DNA of 64,000 nt from Ornithodoros turicata. Lineage: Eukaryota; Arthropoda; Arachnida; Ixodida; Argasidae. Made by a program: the position numbers and the translations under genes. The first letter of the stretch is position 1; every line of letters starts with the position of its first letter. Shown piece by piece: positions 22,204 to 31,552 of the stretch. The notes beneath the pieces were generated by a model. The model made no database searches, had not been told where the DNA came from, and was given only the letters and a program-made list of their open reading frames with translations. The stretch covers positions 70,764,879-70,828,878 of the forward strand of contig NC_088201.1 in the NCBI RefSeq assembly GCF_037126465.1, given 5' to 3'.

Positions 22204-23781
22204 CTATCCCGTAACACGGTACACTGTTTTCCGTTTACTTCCATCTGGTACCAAGTACGGCTTCATTAGGTCTTCCTCGCTATCGCTATCACTCTGGTAT
22301 GCCATCGCAACACGCGGGTTTCTGCAACCGACAGCTATGTGCCCCGTTTCATTACACCTGTGGCACACGACAGGTTGCCTCTTTTCGAACGCTTTCGCTT
22401 TTTGACGGTCCTCCCGCCCTTCTTTTCTTTTATGCTCCCCTTTCGACTGACCACTGTGGAGGTTTTCGTGGTCGACGCATTCCTTTTGTTCCCGTTTGTG
22501 CCCGTTCTTAGGAATTGGCCTACTTTGTCTCGTGGGCGTCTTGGCTTCCTTCGCGTCCATACCTCTCAATGAGATATACTCATCGGCGAGATCTGCGGCT
22601 GCTTCTATTGTCGCTATGCCGGTCTTATCTCGCACCCAGTTTTTGATTGCTTCGGGTATTTCCTGAAAGAATTGCTGTAATGCAATTACTTCTACCGTTT
22701 TGTCCGCATCCCCGAAAGCTTCTGCACTTTTTAGCCACTCGCGCAGCTTTGCCTTAATGTCGAACGCACGTTCGGCAAAGCTGCTTACGTTCCTTCCCGT
22801 ACCATCGCGGAATCTTAACCTGAACGCCTCTGCGGAAAGACGGAAACGCTTGAGTAAGCTCTGCTTTACTTTTTCATAGTTTTTCGCGTCCTCTGCAGAG
22901 AGGCGAGCCACACTGTCCGCTGGCCTCGGTGGCTCAGTCGGTAGCGTGTTCGCCTTCTGAACTCGAGATCGCGGGTTCGAACCCGGCCGAGGACGCCAGC
23001 AACTTGGTGACAGGGTACAAGTTGCTTAGACACGCCGTCTTCCGCGAGGGACGTTAAATACGGGGTGCCGTGTGATGAGCTTTCATCGCACGTTAAAGAA
23101 CCCTCAGGTGGGCAAAAGCAATCCACAGACCGACCGCTGTGGCGTCGCTCATGATCTCCGTCATCTCACGACGTAAACCCCCAATTATTATTATTATTAT
23201 TATTACACGGTCCGCTGCTTCGCACGGGATGACCGTTAGTAACCGAGCTGGCCAACGTACCCCTCTCTTTCGCATGCCCTCTCAAAGTTTACTAGAAAGA
23301 GTCCTATGTCTTGACCAAGTTTGAAAGGTTGCAAAAGTCTAGACATGTCTAAGTTCTCCGTTCTGGAGACTGACTGGCGGTTCTCAGAAGGGTTCGAAGC
23401 GTCCCTTCGAAGCTCGAGTTCTAACTTTAGCTTTTGCAGCTCGAACGTCTGGGTTTGTTTAATCTGTTCCAGTTTCGTCCTCTCCAGTTCGAGCGCCTGA
23501 GATTCCCTCTTTTGCTTTTCCCGTTCTTCCTCCTCATGCCGTTTCGCTTCTAATGCCTTGAGGGTTACATGAATCTCATCTTCCTCAAGTTCGGCATCAA
23601 CGATCGCCTGTATGACCTGAGTCTTCCTTGCCGTGCTGCCTATGGGGATCCCCAATTCTTTGCACACGTTGAATAAATCTGCCCGTAACAAGCGCGCCAA
23701 ATCCATGATGCAAGTCCCGTTCTCACAATACCGTGCTGGCCCACCCTCTTGGTACAATGCAAAATCCCAGTTAGTACACAC
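22204..23781 (-). pseudogene. gag (SCAN-like capsid region plus CCHC zinc knuckle), interrupted by a SINE
   Basis: The N-terminal part (23,781-23,236) has MDLARLLRADLFNVCKELG, a long charged coiled-coil-like stretch (KRHEEEEREKQKRE...) and FLVNFERACERE. The C-terminal part (22,911-22,204) has NYEKVKQSLLKRFRLSAEAF and FRLRFRD, resembling the SCAN domain that is thought to derive from Gmr1-like capsids. It ends with a zinc knuckle CHRCNETGHIAVGC (CX2CX4HX4C). A 284-bp SINE with target duplication lies between 22,921 and 23,204, and a frameshift precedes it. Gag would form the virus-like particle and bind RNA; this copy is broken. Confidence 0.85.
22921..23204 (+). mobile_element. Ruka-like tRNA-derived SINE inserted in gag
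   Basis: The head begins TGGCCTCGGTGGCTCAGTCG and contains an A box (TGGCTCAGTCGG) and a B box (GGTTCGAACCC), an internal pol III promoter. A body with CACGTTAAAGAACCCTCAGG follows, then a (TTA)n tail. The flanks ACACTGTCCGC (22,910-22,920) and ACACGGTCCGC (23,205-23,215) are an 11-bp target duplication with one mismatch. The structure resembles the Ruka SINE of Rhipicephalus ticks. It is opposite in orientation to the host gypsy element and inserted after it. Confidence 0.92.
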
Positions 23782-23906
23782 AGAGGGAACCCCCGGATAG
23801 ATTTGAATTTGCTCAAAACCTACTCCTGGCCAAATGACAATAAGGTGAAACCGCTAACTCGTTGCATCCCGAAGCCGTGGACTTTATCCCGCCGCTGGTC
23901 ACCAGT

Positions 23907-24228
23907 TGTTGCGAACCCCCGTATGGTAGCGAGGCCGGAATCCCAACACCCTGGGGCATGTACGGAGAGGCAGACGGACGAAGGGAAAACAGGTCGAAGA
24001 GAAAGCGTATTTCGGGATATATACAAAATAGGGATCTGAATACAGTGGGTCATCGCGTCCGCTTAAGTAGCCTCGGATCCTGGGAAAGAGGTCGCAGCCT
24101 TGGGCACTCCGTGGAAGACGCTCTCCATTTCTCCTTTTGTGACGGACACGAGTGGGCAGCTCTGTGTTTTGGCGAAATGGCGTCCCTGTGGAAACAAGGT
24201 AGCCAAGATGGCGAGATGAGTCGTAACA
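23907..24228 (-). repeat. 5' LTR of the Gmr1-like element
   Basis: On the minus strand the segment starts TGTTACG and ends CGCAACA, a near-perfect short inverted repeat with the TG...CA ends of LTRs. It is followed after one base by CTGGTGACCAGCGG, a candidate primer-binding site, and then by gag. A TACTTAAGCGG box near 24,070 could serve as the core promoter. The length (322 bp) is reasonable. No second copy is found, so this assignment rests on termini and position. Confidence 0.65.
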
Positions 24229-24439
24229 CCGCCAGTGTGACGGCAGCGGAAGGTAACAGTTGAAATCCCGAGCAAGCGCCTAGGTACTAGTCTACAGCCA
24301 ACGGAAACGCCCCCCCCCCCCCGAACATTATCGATATGTCAGCGACGACAGAGCAACAACATGACGCATGATAAACATCACATACTGCGCTTGCTTATCA
24401 GTACTGGTGGCAGTATGTAGCTGAACGAGAAATGAAACG
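24229..24439. other. Flank of the LTR, with a C14 run
   Basis: Between the LTR and the Penelope-like remnant I see no gene. A run of about fourteen C lies near 24,310-24,323. Confidence 0.5.
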
Positions 24440-25530
24440 CAGTTATGCAAATATATTCATGGGCACTTTGGAAGAAAATTTCTTGAGCTAGTGTGAGCTA
24501 AAACCAACTCAGTACGAACCTTACCCTGATGCCATATTTATATCTCGCCACACTCGGAAGACAGCCTACTGGAATTTATACACGGCTTCAACAACTTCCG
24601 CCCCTCCATTAACTTCACTCATTCTTATTCACCCACCACTGTTAACGTCCTGGATGTTCAAGTTCACTAATGGTGTTTAAACAGCTGACCTGTTCTGTAA
24701 ACCAACAGATTCTCAACAATTCCAAAGCTGTCATCCGCGGCACACAAAACTGGCCATCCCCTATAGTCAAGCCCTTTGGCACAGGAAAATATGCTCAAAT
24801 GACGACGATCTGGAAAAAATTTAGAACAGCTGCAAGAAACTTTTGTGGATCGTCAATATGCACCGAACCCAATGGAAGATGCTCTCAACAGGGGCCGCAA
24901 AGTAGATTCCATTACCTTGTTTGAAAAAAAGGAAAAATAACTCGAAAACCAATTCGGTAAACTTAACTGTAACATGCACCGGAAATATCCCAAACGTTAA
25001 CTGCTTATTTAATAGCCACCATAGTATCCTCCTCCACTCCGAATGCACCAAGGAAATTTGGCGCCGCCTCGTGTCGCTTACAGATACACGTAATTTGCAG
25101 GATAATTTAGCTTGCTCCAAAGTAAACAGTACGACAAATCCTTCGACTGGTTGTCACCCATGTAATGGCCGTCGATGCCAGATTTGCAAACTAATGCAAA
25201 CCACGCAGGAAGTCAAAAGTACAAACTCTAATTTTACCGCCAAGATCATTGCAGACCTAGACTGTAATTCCTCTAATGTTATCTATGCAACCCAATGTAA
25301 CTCATGTCAAGCACAACATGTGGGTCAGAGAATTCGATTTAACAAGCAGCAATCGGATGTCACCAAAAAACCTTCCTTCCAGTTTCCCGCCAATTCAAAC
25401 AACCGGGTCATTCTATTAACGATGTGTCTATCTTTATTCTTCAGTGAAACTTTACCTCTGACCGCTCCCGGGAGCAACGCGAACCCTACCTTATTTACAA
25501 ATTCCAATCGAACATTAAAGAAGACCCCAG
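24440..25530 (+). pseudogene. Penelope-like element: RT C-terminus and GIY-YIG endonuclease region, decayed
   Basis: In shifting frames the plus strand gives the ordered signature of the C-terminal half of Penelope-like proteins. Near 24,590-24,800: FNNFRPSINFTHSYS, TTVNVLDVQV, DLFCKPTDSQQF, SCHPRHTKLAIPYSQA, ICSNDDDLEKNL. From 24,920: a linker, then CHPCNGRRCQICKLM and DCNSSNVIYATQCNSCQAQHVGQ. The last block is the GIY-YIG neighbourhood, with VIYATQC in place of the usual VVYLI.C and VGQ replacing VGET. The RT catalytic part is missing (5' truncation). Such enzymes combine RT with a homing-type nuclease. This copy is inactive. Confidence 0.85.
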
Positions 25531-25919
25531 CATGCTATCAACAATAAGAAGTCTATATATTTTTTAAGTAGAAAAATGGCGTTCGATTGTAAATGTATGT
25601 CTCATTCGCCCTCTCTGGATGATATGATGATGATGTTGATGTATGATGATATATTGGCCGTTCACGCCCTGAGGCTCTCCCCATGAAAGGGGTTGCGAGA
25701 TGTGGTTTATTACATCACTCACGCACTGATTTTTAAAAGTATTTGGAATACAAGTTACGTACAAGTATTGGCTGCGCAGAAAGGGTGTCCAATCATCGCG
25801 GGAAATCGCTTGAGGAGACCAATGGGAGGGCGATCGGCATTGTCGCCCCTCTTGGTAAGGAGAGAAGAGGGGCGCTTTGCTACCAGTTTAAGCATTGAAT
25901 GCATCTAAGCATTGATAGT
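25531..25919. other. Unassigned sequence
   Basis: Contains a GATGATGATG-rich tract near 25,617-25,655 and no recognisable gene. Confidence 0.5.
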
Positions 25920-26305
25920 AACGAAAATCTCCAACCAAGTTACAGGACGGGGATACCCGACGTTTCGGAGCCAGTTCGGCTCCTTCCTCAGGGGTGACTG
26001 TAGTGGCCGTTGGCAGCAGCGTTCTTGCCGTGGTTCGAATTTCGTGATTCGCCGTATTGTTTTTCAGTCACGTGACGGAGGCCGCTGACGTATACGCTGG
26101 GTAACGCTCCAACAGATCGGTTAAGGTTTCCACACCTCAAGTCACCAGCGGTTGGACTTGAACCCATACACCCCGATTGCCGTAAGGTTGGTTGTGGGCG
26201 GAGCTAACGAGTTGGTACGTGTGAACGTGGAGACGGTGCCAGTCCTCCTCAGGTAACCGAGGATGCGGCTGTAGAATATTTACCACTGCGCCAATCCAGC
26301 ACGTT
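25920..26305 (-). mobile_element. tRNA-headed SINE-like unit carrying a hammerhead-like motif
   Basis: On the minus strand the unit begins near 26,302 with GTGCTGGATTGGCGCAGTGG, containing an A box (TGGCGCAGTGG). A B box (GGTTCAAGTCC) lies near 26,163-26,153; the spacing of about 130 bp is long for a tRNA. The unit runs on without an obvious break to a hammerhead-type motif at 26,005-25,935. No poly-A or short-unit tail is evident. Whether this is one element or two abutting insertions cannot be settled from one copy. Confidence 0.5.
25935..26008 (-). ncRNA. Hammerhead ribozyme-like motif
   Basis: Minus-strand order: TACAG, a short bulge, CTGAGGA (CUGANGA core), an extra A, stem II GGAGCC-loop-GGCTCC, GAAAC (GAAA core plus first stem III base), a short GGG/CCC stem III, GTC as the candidate cleavage triplet, then CTGTA pairing with the first TACAG as stem I. 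This matches the minimal hammerheads known from Penelope-like retroelements. Deviations are a G at the variable core position and one unpaired A at the base of stem II. Activity is unknown. Confidence 0.5.
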
Positions 26306-26905
26306 GCAAGCTCATTGGCCCAGACTGTGTGCGCGCTCCGATTGGTCGACAATGTTTTGAAATCACACTCTGTACGCGCGCATGTGCGTGCAGCGTCCCG
26401 ACGGCCGTTTCAGCATAGTTTCGAAATAGCACGTATCGGCCGGCACGGCGTGCGTCCTCTTGTGTTCCGTGCTTCCGTGGTGTCAGTCGGCAGAACACTT
26501 TGTGATTCTATGCGTGTTGTGCTGTTCATGGACACGACTATTATCCCACGAGCAATCTATCAGCTACGGAACTGGAATGTTTCGTGAGTTGGAGCGGTTG
26601 GAGAGTGAAGAACACGCTCGGGCGCCATCTGATTTCGAGGGCTGACAACAAAGACAGGATTATGTGCCACACAAGCGCTTTCTGCTCTGCAAGCAGCGAA
26701 AGAGGATACTCATCATAAAATGGTACGCACTCATAAAACTGCCTCGGTATTAAGAAATCAACGGTGTGTTTGTTTTTCTTCAAATTCGAACTTGGTTACA
26801 GTGTGTCAACAACGCAGTGGACTTCGTATTCACAGTGTACCCATGTATCAGATCTTTGAATCAGTGCTTTGTGTCAAATAAATATTTCTTTTAGCCGAAA
26901 GAAGC
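26306..26905. other. Unassigned sequence
   Basis: No gene is recognised. Small open frames on both strands have no motif. AATAAATA near 26,878 could be a polyadenylation signal but follows no coding region. Confidence 0.5.
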
Positions 26906-27130
26906 TTCAGTTATTTTGAATATCGGGTAATGGCGGTAGGCGTGAAATCCGGTAGAAGTCGATGATAGCCAGAACCGGCCGAAAGGTCAGCCAAAGTTAA
27001 GGCTCCTATTTGGCCGACTGGCATTGCATAATTTCGACAACGTTGCACTCTCATTGGTCGTGTGCCCACTGTTGTGTGAATTATCTCAAGCTATGGGCTC
27101 TATGGGGAGCTGTTGGAGCCTGACGGTACC
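26906..27130 (+). repeat. Left arm of a distant inverted repeat (partner 31,350-31,552)
   Basis: AGTTATTTTGAAT near 26,908, GTAGAAGTC..GATAGCCAG, CCGGCCGAAAGG, CTCTCATTGGTCGT and CTATGGGCTCTAT follow in the same order as on the complement of 31,350-31,552. Identity is high over about 200 bp with indels. The pair bounds 4.6 kb that holds other elements. Confidence 0.75.
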
Positions 27131-27834
27131 GTCTTGAAGTTGGTCCAAAGACGTTACTTCGAGTTGGTGTGAGTTGGTGCTGAAAATCGGTCTGTGTGAA
27201 CGCCTCCTTAGATCAGGGGTGCCGAAGTGGTGGCCGGCGGGATGTATGCGACCTGCCTGGTGTTGCCAGGCGGCCCGCGTAGCCCCCGAGCAAAAGTAGA
27301 AAAAATGTAAATATAAATTGGGGCGGGATCAGTTGCGTCCGAGCCATAGTGTTTAATATGAAAACATCACGATCTCGGATTCAGTTGCTCCTTTGCTCAA
27401 AACTAGTTCGTCTCGAAGGATACGCCGAAGGCAGCGCGCGCCGCCTCGCTACGCCTGGGGTTCTCTGGCAGGCTCCGGCTCCTCCACGGTGCTGAGCCCC
27501 CTTCTGGATGCACTCCATAGCATTTGTAGGTCACTTTCGCACTCGCACAAGTCGAAGTTGCCCCGCCGCTAATCTTCTTCGGCGCTCCCGTAGCTCTATC
27601 GATCGCTCGGTACTGGAGTTTGGGGGATTTTTGGGTTCCTCTCATGCCGCATCATCATCATCCATTCATCTGTGTTGTTGTTGTTGTTGTCAGGCCGCAC
27701 TTTCTTTTGATTGCCGTTTCCTTCAATTCTGATCATATTTTAGTTTCATATATGCCGACATTCTGGCAAAATGTTGATATTTCAAATTTGCGAATTTATA
27801 AAATTTGGGTTATTATTGTTGTAGCCGATACCGC
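27131..27834. other. Unassigned sequence
   Basis: No gene is recognised. Contains TTGTTGTTGTTGTTG near 27,674-27,690. The GC-rich part at 27,230-27,490 has no start or splice pattern I trust. Confidence 0.45.
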
Positions 27835-28668
27835 TTAAAGGGACCATGAAATGATTTTCGAGAAATCTGAGTACTCTGCAGGAAACCGTTCTCATGATCC
27901 ATCACTATCGTACACAGATCGACTTTTGGCCGTATTCAGTACAACGGGGGCGCAGTTATCAGACAAAAATAGCAGGGCGTGACCGCTGGATATATGCCTT
28001 CGAAGTGGGCTTACGTCATCGCCATCCAATCCTTTCAGCCAACTGTGAACGACGAGGAGGACACACCCCGCCGGACCTCGTGGGTGCATGGTTTCGGTTT
28101 GGACAACAACGACGTTGTATATCTCCCGTCGAAATCAATTGAAATATGGCGAAAGGAAAATTATCAGCAATGGAATAAGAGGTTATGCGACACACACAGC
28201 GTCTATGGATCGTTTGGTACGCAGCAGCTCATGAAATGTCACCGACGAAAGTATGTTCTGACGAAGATGAAGTTAAAAGAGGAAAACGTGCTCCGGTAAC
28301 CCTGCTGACAGTCAACGGCTATATTACATTTCTCGTAGGATTCTGTGTAAACGGTTAGTTACAATCTTGTCTCTAAGTCAAATTAAAACATATTTCATGA
28401 CGAAGTATACAAGCTTGTTTGAAAATTTCGCACTTTGCTCACAAAAGCCCGTCCGCGAATCGGCAACATGTTCTGTGTATGATGTCACGGCCAGTTCGCC
28501 TCGGAGGCTGGCCGTAGCAGCTGCTGTTCACGCCTGTGGTAAATATCGAATATTTTCGATATTTGTATGATTTTCAACTTCATATTTCACAGAGTGAATG
28601 CTTTAGTACAGGGGAACTAATTAAAAATGATTGAGGGCTTGTCAAATATCGTTTCATGGTCCCTTTAA
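27835..28668. mobile_element. Non-autonomous element with TTAAAGGGACCATGAAA ends
   Basis: TTAAAGGGACCATGAAA at 27,835 is exactly mirrored at 28,652-28,668. If the outer TTAA is the target duplication, the element proper is AGGGACC...GGTCCCT. The first eleven bases equal the ends of the larger element at 43,887, so both likely answer to the same kind of transposase. TTAA duplication is known for piggyBac and Kolobok superfamilies. No transposase motif is visible inside. Confidence 0.75.
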
Positions 28669-28722
28669 AGTCCAGGTAGAACCCCTCAAGCGCTTTCCAA
28701 CGACACCTCGATCGGCGTTCTA

Positions 28723-29996
28723 CGAGGGGTGTTCAAGTCAAACCGGGACTTTCTGTCTCCTGAGTGTACAAATGGCTCGCGCTACTTCTTTTTCGTCATT
28801 TTCACACGCGACAGGCCTCCGCGTTCACCACGTGGTGGGGTAAAGTTTGTGCAAAACAGAAGACACTTGCTGGACAAGATGACCGACAACGAGGTGAGCG
28901 CGCACACTGAACTCGCAGTTTCTCGCAAATGATGGCGTAAAGTCATCTGAAATTCACAGAAGACTTCAGGCTCAGTATAGCCACGATACACTTAGCCGCA
29001 GCAAAGCGTTTGAGTGCTGCAAACGGTTCCGAGACGGCCGTACATCAGTGCAGGACGATCCCGGCCAGGGCGGCTCAGAGCCCAGTGTCAGAGTTTCTGA
29101 GAACATCCAACTTGTGGAGCGCCTGATCCTCAAGGACCGACGGATAACATGTCTCGAACTGGCTCGAACGACGGACCTTTCTGTGGGAACGTTGAACACT
29201 ATTATTCATGAATACCACCAGTTTCGGAAAGTTAGTGCCTGTTGGGTCCCGAGGCAGCTCTCCGTGTTTGACCGGCAGAGAAGACTGGAAATCTCCCAAG
29301 AGCTAAGGTGCCGTTTCTGCACTGAAGGACAGTCGTTCCTTGATCAGATCATGACGTGCGATGAAACGTGTGTGCACCATTTCTCTTCTGAGTTTAAACG
29401 GACATCAAAACAGTGGAAGCATCCGGACTAGCCACCTCCCAAGAAGCACCCCGTCTGCGGGTAAGGTCATGGCCATGATTTTCTGGCACAAGGCTGGTGT
29501 TGTTCATGTTTCGGTTAGTAGTACCACCAAAAATAGTGCACATTACTGCCAGGTTTTCAGGGATGCATAAGGCGCTCAAGCAAAAGCGGCCGGGCCTCAT
29601 CACCAAAGGAGTCTTCCTACAGAACAATGCACGCCCGCATACCGCACATCTCACGACAGGCACCTTACAGGAACTTGCTGGGAGTTGCTGCCACATCCCC
29701 CTTACAGTCCAGACCTCGCTCCCAGGGATTTCCATCTATTCGGGCCACTGAAGGCGTTCCTTGGGGGCCGCCACTTCAGCTGACGACGAGGACAAGAATG
29801 CGGTCCGATCATGGCTGCTACGCGCCGGTAAGGATTTCTACGCTGCTGGCATCCCGCAAGCCCTCGTGAAACGCTGAGACAAGTGCATTAGTGCCAGCTG
29901 GAGATTACGTTGAAAAATAAAACTAATTTCTCGCCTGTAAGTTTATTTTACTTTTGCGAAAAATAAAAAGTCCCGTTATGAATTGAACACCCCTCG
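28723..29996 (+). mobile_element. Mariner element, full length but decayed
   Basis: Ends CGAGGGGTGTTCAAGTCAAA at 28,723 and complement to 29,996, with TA at 28,721-28,722 and 29,997-29,998. The right end has several changes within the TIR. The length of 1,274 bp matches typical mariners. It shows what the deleted copy at 11,561 lost. Confidence 0.95.
28879..29880 (+). pseudogene. Mariner transposase, stop and frameshifts
   Basis: The ATG at 28,879 (MTDNEVSAHTEL) opens the helix-turn-helix domain, frameshifted near 28,920. The second helix-turn-helix region (ENIQLVERLILKDR, DLSVGTLNTIIHE) is in a 127-codon frame that continues to IMTCDETCVHHF, the block with the first catalytic Asp, and WKHPD before a TAG near 29,429. 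The second catalytic block reads QNNARPHTAH where DNARPH is expected, so the Asp is lost. The third block near 29,715 is frameshifted. Not functional. Confidence 0.93.
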
Positions 29997-29998
29997 TA

Positions 29999-30534
29999 GC
30001 TTCACGCGTTCGCGAGATACACTGCCCGCAAGTTACGCGTACCCCTATATTTCTGTCTCTCTCGTACGCGCACGCCACACCCAGAGAATGCGTCAGCCGC
30101 CGCAATGACCTTGTTAGCCAGAATCTTACACGTGTAAGCTATGTGGATTTAGCCGATTGGTTTCTATAGGTTTATTACTCCCGAGTTATCGCGTCGTGAA
30201 ATTCGGCATAATTTCGTTGCATCGTAAATTTTGATCTGGGTACCAAACCGAACTTAGACGTTTTCACGTCAAACAATGCGGCCCAAGCTTCATGAACGGT
30301 CGTGGCGTTATGATTGAGCTCTGTACTCGAGCAGTTTATCTTGCGTTCATTAGTGATAAAAACGATTGCCATTGGCCTGTAACAACCGATGATCCAATGC
30401 GGCCCCTGTTCTACCATGATTGTGTTCCAAGGGGGCCTAGTACACATATCCTGGTTGATTACAACAGTAACTAGTCCCTACACGACCTCAATCCTATGTC
30501 TGGGAGTGCGTCCATCTTTGTCTGTTGTCCCGTC
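29999..30534. other. Unassigned sequence
   Basis: No gene or named repeat is seen between the mariner copy and the repeat at 30,535. Confidence 0.5.
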
Positions 30535-30800
30535 CCTTGCACCCCCCAGACACAGGAAAATGTTGCCTTCTATTAGAGTTCATTCAACTGTCCTATATTT
30601 ACACGAGGTAAACTAGATATCAGGCAGACAAATAGCTTGGTAACAACAGCGTCTTCATCACCACCACTAGATGAACTGTCAATGTCTCACCGTTTAGCTG
30701 AGGAGCTTGGGTCACTGCACATTTGCCGCAAATGACGAACAACGTCCCGTAAAACACGTAACTCTGGTCGGAGTCTGCAAAAACAAGAAAGGGATCACAA
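30535..30800. repeat. Interspersed repeat, copy with empty insertion site
   Basis: Matches 57,080-57,150 joined to 58,047-58,230 at about 85-90 percent by eye (CCCCAGACACAGG.AAATGTTG, TTTACACGAG, CAGACAAA.AGCTTGGTAACA, GAACTGTCAATGTCTCACCG). The TA at 30,614-30,615 is where the other copy carries an 896-bp element. On the minus strand both copies preserve an open reading SYVFYG.LF.ICGKCAV; its meaning is unknown. Confidence 0.85.
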
Positions 30801-30904
30801 CCATGGGCGTACCGTGGGGGCAAGGGGGTCGTTGCCCCCTGAAGCACCAAGGTCACTTGTCGAAATTGGCCTCTTTACACACAGGTCGTTACGCAAGCAG
30901 CACA

Positions 30905-31140
30905 CACTATTGGGCCCATATTGGCTGGTCATTGGCGATACGGGTACAATATGGGACCCGTTTCGCCAATTTTCCCCCATATTTGCTGAAACTGGGCAAT
31001 ATGGGCCCCATATTGCCGAGTTTCGGCCAATATTGGGAGAATCCTGGCAATATGGGCCCCATATTGCCCGCTTTGAGTCGATATTGGGAAAATCTCGGGA
31101 ATATGGGCCCCATATTGCCCGTGTACACCCCATATTGACT
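30905..31140. repeat. Palindromic minisatellite, about 60-bp period
   Basis: The core GGCAATATGGGCCCCATATT, itself a palindrome, recurs at about 60-bp steps (near 30,993, 31,048 and 31,106, with diverged copies at 30,910 and 30,945), separated by GTTTCGGCCAATATTGGGA-type spacers. The three forward frames and the reverse frames stay open because the unit is a multiple of three, giving repeats such as GNMGPILP. I treat it as a minisatellite, not a protein. Confidence 0.85.
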
Positions 31141-31349
31141 GAAAATACAGAAAGTGGTACGTACCCGTGTTACACAAATGCCCAAGCAGCACGGCAAGAG
31201 TGGACGTGGAAGCGTGTGAAATGTCCTATTCAGTACGTCGTTAATCCAACAACTTCCCGCAGATGATACACATTATCGGAAACAGTCAACATACGTGGCA
31301 ATCCCATTGTAACGTTCACTACTCCACAACTCAACTTTCCACGTTGTGG

Positions 31350-31552
31350 AAGCAGCCAGGCGCCCACAGCTCCCCATATAGAGCCCATAGTTTGAGAGAA
31401 TTCAGGCAACACTGGACATACGACCAATGAAAATGCGTCGTGATGCCTAGCAGCCAGCCAATCAGCAGCCTCTCCGTTTGGCTCGCCTTTCGGCCGGCCC
31501 TGGCTACCATTGACTTCTACTGGTTGTCATGCCTGGCGCCCGTTATTCCAAA
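31350..31552 (-). repeat. Right arm of the distant inverted repeat (partner 26,906-27,130)
   Basis: The complement of this stretch follows the left arm motif by motif, ending at AGTTATTTTGGAATAACGGG near 31,552. It may be the second end of one large element or an independent copy in opposite orientation. Confidence 0.75.

Larger units (their letters stand above)
19754..24228 (-). mobile_element. Ty3/gypsy-type LTR retrotransposon, Gmr1-like gene order, 3' truncated
   Basis: On the minus strand the order is LTR (24,228-23,907), gag (to 22,204), protease-like segment and integrase (22,128-20,695), the integrase GPY/F tail, then reverse transcriptase (to 19,754). Integrase upstream of RT is the order of Ty1/copia and of the Gmr1-like branch of Ty3/gypsy, while ordinary Ty3/gypsy has RT-RNase H-IN. 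The RT sequence itself is Ty3/gypsy-like. The GPY/F tail and the RT share one open frame, so the order is not a later rearrangement. RNase H, the rest of RT and the second LTR are missing. A SINE splits gag. Confidence 0.88.

Noticed and set aside
22921..22993. A tRNA gene at the start of the SINE
   Set aside because: Boxes A and B are good, but the sequence continues into a SINE body with tail and target duplication, so it is a tRNA-derived promoter, not a tRNA gene.
30795..31266. Long open frames in several registers with repeats such as GNMGPILP
   Set aside because: The underlying minisatellite has a period divisible by three, which keeps frames open on both strands without selection.
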